From Asterias rubens (Eukaryota > Echinodermata > Asteroidea > Forcipulatida > Asteriidae), in NCBI RefSeq assembly GCF_902459465.1, contig NC_047062.1:17181994-17245993 (forward strand): a stretch of 64,000 nt of DNA, written 5' to 3'. The position numbers and the translations under genes are program-made. How positions within the stretch are numbered: position 1 is the first letter of the stretch; the number at the start of each line of letters is the position of its first letter. Below the pieces are notes generated by a model, which ran no database searches, was not told the origin of the DNA, and was given only the letters and a program-made list of their open reading frames with translations. Of this stretch, positions 57,245-64,000 are shown one piece after another.

Positions 57245-58200
57245 CTGATCCGCACTTCTCGATGATCCAGATTTTATGGATTATAAATCTGACTCATAGA
57301 CACCCACATCTCTTGCTGATCAATATCTCTTGCTGATAAATATCTCCGGCTTATCACTATCCCTGACTTGTCGATATATCTGGATGATCCATATCTATGG
57401 TTGATCAATATCCCTGATTGGTCCATCACTTTTTCTGATCCATATATCTGACTGAACCATACGTCAGTCTGATCCATATATCTGGCTGATCTATATAACT
57501 AATCCATATATCTTTGTGGTCCATAACTCTGGCTGAACCATATTTCTGAATGAACCAATCTGACTAATCGGTGACTGATCCATATTCCTGTTTGATCCAT
57601 ATCTACAACTTACTTTAATATCTGTCTGATCCATATCTCTCACTGATCCATCTGACTTACCCATATAGCTGTCTGGTCCATATTTGTGGCTAGTCCATAT
57701 CTCAAACCTATCTAATTTGTCTGATCCATATTATCTCCGGCTGATCCATATCTCTGGCTGATCCAAATCCCTTCTGATCCAAATTCCCTGCGGATGATCT
57801 GTGAAACCGTATGGCTGGATGACCAATATTTACGTCTGGCTGTAATATCTCCAGCCGTCGATTTCATCAAACTCTTCCTAACTTAGCATTAATCTTAGGA
57901 CTTTATATGTATCCGAAGACGTTATGACGATTGAACCAATCCTAAGTTAGGACTGGTTACTAGTCCTAACTCGAGATAGGATTAATTCTAGCGTTTCGTG
58001 AAATCAGCTGCAGATAATCTATATCTCTGACAGATCCGTGGCTCTTATGATCCAAATCCTTACCATACTGATCTACTTCCTCTATGACCCGTAACCCTGG
58101 CTGGATACTCCATATCTCTGACTGATCAATCATCCATACGGCTGATCCGAAATCCTGTTAATCTTATAATCTGTAGGATTTGTAACCATGGCTGGTAATG
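57245..58200. repeat. Degenerate TCTGGCTGATCCATAT minisatellite
   Basis: CTGATCCATAT and its variants (CTGATCAATAT, TGGTCCATAT, TGATCCATATC) recur at roughly 15-25 base spacing through the whole stretch. The array is interrupted at 57860-58012 by a small mobile element. A short minus-strand frame through it (57274-57477) is a by-product. Confidence 0.8.
57860..58012. mobile_element. Small palindromic MITE inside the minisatellite
   Basis: CGTCGATTTCATCAAACTC at the left and GCGTTTCGTGAAATCAGC at the right are inverted. CCTAACTTAG / CTAAGTTAGGACT and GGACTAGT-type blocks pair internally. Confidence 0.68.
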
Positions 58201-58214
58201 ACCAATTTAGATCA

Positions 58215-58600
58215 TTAATGAAAGTGGACACGTTTGGTAATTACTCAAACAAATTATTAGCATAAAACATTTCTTGGTGACGCGTAATGTGGAGAGGTTG
58301 ATGGTATAAAACATTGTGAGAAACGGCTCCCTCTGAAGTGCCATAGTTTTCGAGAAAGAAGTAATTTTCCACGAATTTGATTTCGAGACCTCAGATTTAG
58401 AACTTGAGGTCTCGAAATCAACCATCTAAATGCACACAACTTCGTGTGACAAGGGTGTTTTTTTCTTTCATTATTATCTCGCAAGTTCGATGACCAATTG
58501 AGCTCAAATTTTCACAGGTTTGTTTGTTATGCATATGTTGAGATGCACCAACTGTGAAGACAAGTCTTTGAAAATTAAAAATAGTGTCCACTGCCTTTAA
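58215..58600 (+). mobile_element. Family A MITE
   Basis: Left end TTAATGAAAGTGGACACG, right end GTGTCCACTGCCTTTAA. The central hairpin GATTTCGAGACCTCAGATTT and its mirror is perfect. Confidence 0.9.
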
Positions 58601-59235
58601 ACTAATTATAAACAAATAAGAGGAAAATGTGGAAATGGAAAGAAGTGTTTGGAAAAATAAGTAACGAGTCCAAAGGTGGATGGCACCCCACTATTTCCCA
58701 TGAGTAACAGCAGTCAGACAAAAAAAAACAGGACAAGATTAGACATTCATTAACTGGTAAGTGAATTTCCTATCAAATTTGCTTGTGTAGACCAAAAGAA
58801 AAAAAAACATCACTTAGATTTATTTCAGTCACACTATTTTTGTATATATATAACTGTAAAAACAACTTATATCTCCACGGACTCCATTACATTACATATG
58901 AATTTATGTCACGGTTGAATGATAATAATATAAAAATTATTTTTATATGTTTGCACTTTCCTTGAGGTTTTTCAAATCCTATCTAACCTTGAAAACCTTT
59001 TTTCTCAAACAGCAGCATAATATACAGACAAAGGTAAATCGGAGTGTCTCCAAACAAATTTATAACCAGCACATTTCACAGATTTTTTTTTATTGACTAT
59101 TGAAACAATTCAGCATCTGAATATTATTATTATAAACTTGAGCGACAAAATCATCACACCCATGTAATAAACGGTCAGAGTGCGTTTCAACTGTGATCAT
59201 GTGGTTTTGAATAGTGTACCCACTTTATAGAAAAG
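58601..59235. other. Presumed promoter and leader of the second K2P gene
   Basis: AT-rich, no exon recognised. A TAG lies seven codons before the ATG at 59236. Confidence 0.4.
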
Positions 59236-61023
59236 ATGAAACCATGGGTTAAATCCCTCGTACTTTTACCAGTCTTCCTTGGCTACATTTTCATCGGGTC
59301 CTCTTTCTTCCTTAAGATTGAGGGGCCACACCAAGTGACCGTGAGGGATGAATACTTCGACTTTCTGCGGCTGTTCGTTCAGAATAACTCGGCTTGCGGG
59401 ATGTCTGTAGATGACCTTAAAGCTATACTTACTCACGTCAACGTGGCGAAAGCTGAGGGGCTGCTGCACCCCGAGACCATTTTAAATGAAGGGGTGTCCA
59501 ACGTCTGGACCATGCCGAATTCCATTGTGTTTGCTTCCACGATTGTCACGACCATTGGTAAGTTTTGAAAACTGTGTGGTGTTTGCAGTAGAATGGAGAA
59601 ACATTGGTTTCGAGAGTAAAAAAACAACCTGAAACTAATGACTATTTGGAAACCTATTTGTTTGGGCACTGATAATTTAAACTTATAGTTTCTTCTATGT
59701 AATGATGACAGTTTTTCTGCAGTGGAATGTAGAAACACATTATTGGTTTCGAAAGTAAAAACCAATCTGAAACTGATGACTATTGGAAACTTATTAGTTT
59801 AGACACAGATGATTTAACCTTCGTTTCTTCTTTTTAATGATGACAGTTTTTTGCAGTGGAATGGAGAAACACAATATTGGTTTCGAGAGTAAAAACCAAT
59901 CTGAAACTGATGACTATTGGAAACTAATTAGTTTAGGCACTGATGATTTAAACTTAGTTTCTTCTTTTTAAACAAAGTAATGGTGACAGTTTTCCTGTTC
60001 GAAGTATTTATCAGGACCATTTCCTCTAAGGTATAAACATGAATTAAATGCTCACCAGAGTATTATGAATTTCATCAAAGCTTAGCAGAGTCGCTATTTT
60101 TCTTTGTCATGCAATATTTCAAATTAGTCTTCCATTGGCAAGCATGCTTATTTAAAACATACATTTTGTGTTATCTCTGTCGTTTCACAGGATATGGCCG
60201 GTTGGTTCCTAGAACAGTTGGTGGACAAGTCTTCTGCATCATTTACGCTATATTTGGAATCCCCATGTGTTACTTCATGCTATCCGTAGTCGGCGATACC
60301 TTCCAGAGTCTCTGGCACCACTCTAAACGACTCTTCGATAAATCCCTCATCTGCATCCAAGCCAAGAAATCACGTCTGGTGATAGGTGGTCTGGTAACCT
60401 GTATCGTTATATGGACGGTTACTATTGCTCTGCCGTCTCTGGTGTTCGTGGCAACCGAACACTGGAACTTCGGTCATGCCCTGTATTTCAGTTTCATCTC
60501 AATGAGCACCATCGGCTTCGGAGATTTCACCTTTGGGATCGAACAGAGTAAACCACTGACGACACAGCAAGACTGGATCTACAAGCTGGGTATACTGCTG
60601 TATTTCTTGATCGGTCTTAGTGTGATATCAATTGTTTACAGAGGAGTATGGCGGGCTCAACGGGCGCGATTGAAGCGGGCTGGTGCGACAACCCGTCGGT
60701 TCTTGCAGAGGGGCGGACGGTATGGAAGCTACTCCCTCGGTGCACATCCCGAGGTGTCCTCTTCGGTGGGTAGCGGTGTCCAGCTCAAAACAAGCAACGA
60801 CTTGGCTGTGATTCATGAGAACTCGGAAGAAGAGGATCATATGAACGCCGCAATGGCCATGGATGCAATGGAGACGAACCGACGTCGCTCCTCTGTCTTC
60901 ACAATGTCTTACACACAAGTCATGGGTTTAAACCTGGCTAACTATGACTCGGGCCATTGGTCGAACAATGACTCGCTCATAGAGGAAGAGACCAATGCAA
61001 CTGTAAGCGAGCATGAATTCTAA
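59236..61023 (+). CDS. Two-pore-domain (K2P) potassium channel, paralogue of the 53858 gene, 384 aa
   Basis: Coding exons are 59236-59557 and 60191-61023 (ATTG|GTAAGT; TCACAG|GATATGG), phase 1, at exactly the same filter Gly codon as the upstream gene; 1155 nt with stop. M1 is residues 7-27 (SLVLLPVFLGYIFIGSSFF). The cap has NNSACGMS (N-glycosylation site and Cys). P1 reads TTIGYGR (GYG 108-110), M2 121-141, M3 about 170-193, P2 STIGFGD (GFG 216-218), M4 238-260. The C-tail is much longer than in the sister gene (about 120 residues), with an Arg-rich start and RRRSSVF, a PKA/Akt-type site, then an acidic end (IEEETNATVSEHEF), so regulation is probably by phosphorylation. MKxWxKSxVL at the start and VGDTFQ-W after M2 are shared with the neighbour, which supports tandem duplication. 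Confidence 0.93.
59585..59990 (+). repeat. About 134-bp tandem repeat, 3 copies, in the second K2P intron
   Basis: GCAGTGGAATGGAGAAAC-like sequence begins at 59585, 59719 and 59853. Each unit includes TTGGTTTCGAGAGTAAAAA, CTGAAACT-ATGACTATT and GTTTCTTCT. Every unit carries a pyrimidine-rich stretch ending in GCAG, resembling a splice acceptor. Confidence 0.9.
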
Positions 61024-61072
61024 ATCAGGAAAAAAAAACTAAACTTGAACTGGAAATTTCACTGTAATTGAA

Positions 61073-61446
61073 GGGTGCCGTGGCATGGCCGGTGGGTTTT
61101 TTTTTAGAGCGTCGAGTTCTGATGGTTAATTCATGGGAGTGTGGGTTCGAATCCCGGCCATGACACCTGTGTCATTGAGCAAGATCTTTTACAGTTAGAA
61201 TAACTGCTGCTCTTTACCCATGGGCTTAAATGGGTACCTGCGAGGGTAGAGGTTAATATTGTGAAGGAAAAAGCCTTGGAATTGGAGCGCCATGGCAGCT
61301 CAGGGCTGTATACTCCCAAGCAGGGAGCTGAGAAACAACTAAAGGAATGTTATTGGCCCAGTGAGAAGGGCAGTAGAGGTAAAGTCCATTCAGACTTTAT
61401 TGTTAAAGTTGCTAATATTAGAACAAGTGATTATTATTATGCCATA
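61073..61446 (+). mobile_element. tRNA-derived SINE, near full length
   Basis: The head reads GTGCCGTGGCATGGCCGGTGGG (A-box region) then GGGTTCGAATCCCGGCCATG (B box), followed by ACACCTGTGTCATTGAGCAAG, a block common in deuterostome SINEs, and a body ending in (ATT)n and GCC. It lies in the presumed 3' UTR of the second K2P gene. Confidence 0.85.
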
Positions 61447-61546
61447 AAAGCTGACTGAAGCTGTTGGTTTTTCAATGTCATTATGTTAATCTTAAGAACT
61501 GAGAAGTCTCCCGAACAACCGATACATCTATACTCCGCGATACTAA

Positions 61547-61552
61547 AATAAA
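61547..61552 (+). promoter_or_regulatory. Candidate polyadenylation signal of the second K2P gene
   Basis: AATAAA about 525 bases past the stop, beyond the SINE. If used, the SINE is part of the mRNA. Confidence 0.35.
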
Positions 61553-62743
61553 GCAAGACAGTTCTCTAAGACCAAACTCTACCTGACAAGTAGATACACA
61601 CATGGTGTTACCGCAAACCATATATACATTGATACCTCACCATAAAATGCCTCAAATCATATATCATGTTAATATTATTATGCATAACACTATTTCCTAA
61701 TTTTGATCAATTCTATTAATTTTATCCCCAGTGTAATCGGGGTTTGGGGGCTCGTACTGTGATTTTTGTCTTCAACATTTAAGTTAGGAATAGAATAATA
61801 GTTTAAAGTGCTCAGTTAATGTTCACTTAATCATTATGAAGATTATCTAACAAAAAAACAGCAAAAAGTGCCCCTCGTTATTTTGCTGTATTTCATCACC
61901 AAAGTGATAATATAAATGTAATGCTATTATGAAATTTCACAACAAAACTTGCAAACCAATTTCCAGAGAGTGTATAGGGGACACATATAAAATGGTGCCA
62001 GTCTACAAAAATTAGTATGTTTCGTTTTCCTGCATGCCCTTTTAGTTTTATTTACTATAACTATTTTGTATAACTATCGATCGTGATCTCTCATAATTTA
62101 AACAACACTCGTCTGTTACCTCTTATTTTGTGTAGTATATCAATATTTATTCATGTATTTTTTTAATTAATACAGTAATGTGATCATACTTTTCGAAAAC
62201 TGTTTTTTTTTTTAATAAATGGTGCCAAACAGAAATACAGATGTGGTATTGATACAAATGTAAAATGGTTCTTGCTTTTGTTTTCGGTTTCGTGTTATAC
62301 TTATTTACTTTGAGAGGGGGCGAGTACTGTTGAGTGGTTTTCCTTTTCTGGTGCGCACATGAGCACCTGTCATCCTTGTACTACGCTAAACCCAATACTT
62401 TACATTGTGAGACCACAGGACACTAAACTGGTCCTCTGTCTTTATCCGCAAGGGCAAAGACAGACAGTTCATTGGATAAAATAGCTTCATTGGATAAACG
62501 TAAAAGTTTCTATCCTGAGTTCGTATAATATGATTGGTCCGAGGTGATTATAGTTTGTCAGCGTTTTTGTAAATAGTTCGAGTGACAGACACGTACCCCA
62601 TCCCCCCCCCACACACACCCCACTGTGGCCCCATGCGCAGTCATGACGTCACACTTCATAAAGCACTTAGATTCATCTCAAAAATAATGAGGTGTTAGCA
62701 GCACTTTAGTGGATTGTATTGTGCCGCCGCACTTTGCTTACTA
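61553..62743. other. Intergenic sequence
   Basis: AT-rich with no gene. A fragment of the TTCACAAAGC-type element may be present at 62640-62735 (CACACTTCATAAAGCACTTAG). Confidence 0.4.
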
Positions 62744-62890
62744 AGGTGACAAGGGTGTTTTTCTTTCAGTATTATCTCGCAACTTCGACGACCGATTGAG
62801 CTCAAATTTTCACAAGTTATGCATATGTTGAGATACACCGAGTGAGAAGACTGGACTTTGACAATTACCAATAGTGTCCAGTGTCTTTAA
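62744..62890 (+). mobile_element. Family A MITE, right-end fragment
   Basis: Starts in the GACAAGGGTGTTTTTCTTTC block and ends GTGTCCAGTGTCTTTAA. Confidence 0.85.
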
Positions 62891-62948
62891 TATCAATCTT
62901 AGCTAATTGTAAATTGAGCCCTTGATCAGTTTTTTCAGAGCTGTGTAT

Positions 62949-63343
62949 TAAAGGAACACGTTGCCTTGGATCGGACGAGTTGGTCTATAAAAAGCGTTTG
63001 TAACCGTTTGTTATAAAATGCATAATATGATTGGAAAGATGTTTTAAAAGTAGAATACAATGATCCACACAAATTTGCCTCGAAATTGCGGGGTTTTCCT
63101 TTTCCTTTGCGAACTAACATGGTCGGCCATCTATGGGAGTCAAGACTTTGACTCCCATAAATGGCCGACCGTGCTAGTCGACGAGGTAAAAGGAAAACCA
63201 TGCAATTTCGAGGCATATTTGTGTGGATCATTGTATTCTACTTTTACAACATCTTTCTAACCATATGCATTTTATAAAAAAAAAACGGTTACAAACGTTT
63301 TTTATAGACCAACTCGACCGATCCAAGGCAACGTGTTCCTTTA
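62949..63343. mobile_element. Family C foldback element, full length (395 bp)
   Basis: TTAAAGGAACACGTTGCC and its mirror GGCAACGTGTTCCTTTA bound two long arms. The centre is GGGAGTCAAGACTTTGACTCCC in two halves. Same structure as the copy at 37185. Confidence 0.93.
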
Positions 63344-64000
63344 CTACAACAGCACCTTCAAAGTTGTTTGGTGCTTTTTGTTGACCTTTTTACTCAGTCT
63401 ATTATAGCTTGAACCTCTGACATCACATTTCGAGGCTCGTGAGCCTACGTCAAGATCCTGACGGTCACGTGGTTGGGTGTGATATTATTCATTTTGCAAG
63501 AATTTCATGCATGAACATGTACTGTATTACATGTATGCTGTGGGTAAAGACAGGGGACCAGTCTAAAACTTCACTCGTGCAATCGGATAAGAACGAGAGT
63601 GAGCGATTGTTTCACTCGCACAAACTAGTTCTGACTGTCTTCTAAGTTAAGTAAGTGCGCAACCAAGCAGTCATGCAACCGACGAGCAATCAAGCATAAT
63701 TTTGTTGTTGTAAATAACAGGTTTCGTGAGGAATTTTAAATTAATACGTCTGACATGTGCATTGGGTGTTTATGGTCTTTCTCAAAGTCTGTCGCTAGAC
63801 ACATTATTTACAAATGTAAATATTTTGGCTCATTATAACTGATTGGTGTGGCATAACTAATATCATCATAGGGTGTCGTTGAGTGCCCTTTTAATACAAT
63901 AGACCTTTTCGCAAATACCATTGCGCAGGCGCAGACTGTTGAATGAGTTGCATTGTGGGATAGATATGGATCAAATTTGGACACCAGCTAGACCACAATG
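63344..64000. other. Intergenic sequence to the window end
   Basis: No gene or repeat recognised. The last 100 bases include GCGCAGGCGCAG, mildly GC-rich. Confidence 0.35.

Noticed and set aside
57274-57477. Minus-strand frame with repeated RY-DKSGI pattern
   Set aside because: Created by the GATCCATAT minisatellite.

Overview
The window is animal nuclear DNA. Its genes have GT-AG introns and are separated by AT-rich, repeat-dense sequence. The gene content (prenylcysteine oxidase, mitochondrial ribosomal protein L14, two-pore K+ channels, a proprotein convertase) and the dense TTAA-flanked MITEs and tRNA-derived SINEs suggest an invertebrate deuterostome. An echinoderm, perhaps a sea star, is my best guess, and that is inference from repeat style rather than proof.

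Layout: 1-12.4 kb has no recognisable exon apart from the first coding exon of a proprotein convertase on the minus strand (12441-12635), whose remaining exons must lie beyond the left edge or in unrecognised pieces. 17.0-21.8 kb holds a complete six-exon prenylcysteine oxidase gene (503 aa) on the plus strand. 28.5-29.5 kb holds a two-exon MRPL14 (148 aa). 35.1-51.8 kb holds three single-exon plus-strand genes of unknown function (465, 400 and 576 aa). They share one N-terminal helical block followed by long Ser/Arg-rich disordered tails, and look like a divergent tandem family. 53.9-61.0 kb holds two adjacent K2P potassium channel genes (313 and 384 aa), each with one phase-1 intron inside the Gly codon of the first GYG filter, so they are a tandem duplicate pair.

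The intergenic and intronic DNA is largely mobile-element debris. About nineteen copies of one MITE family with TTAAAGGCACTGGACAC-like ends are present. A second family with TTAAAGTCACCTGG ends occurs as two short foldback copies and one longer copy that still encodes a THAP zinc-finger exon. Two further families also begin TTAAAG. The shared TTAA-type ends plus the THAP exon point to the Kolobok superfamily (inference). There are also tRNA-headed SINEs, the C-terminal remnant of a LINE reverse transcriptase, an unusual element built from GGACA/GCATATGC palindromes, and several minisatellites (38, 39, 62 and 134 bp units, plus a degenerate GATCCATAT array).

The genes do not form an evident pathway. 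The two structured units are the K2P pair and the three-gene coiled-coil family. The family is the best candidate here for undescribed biology.
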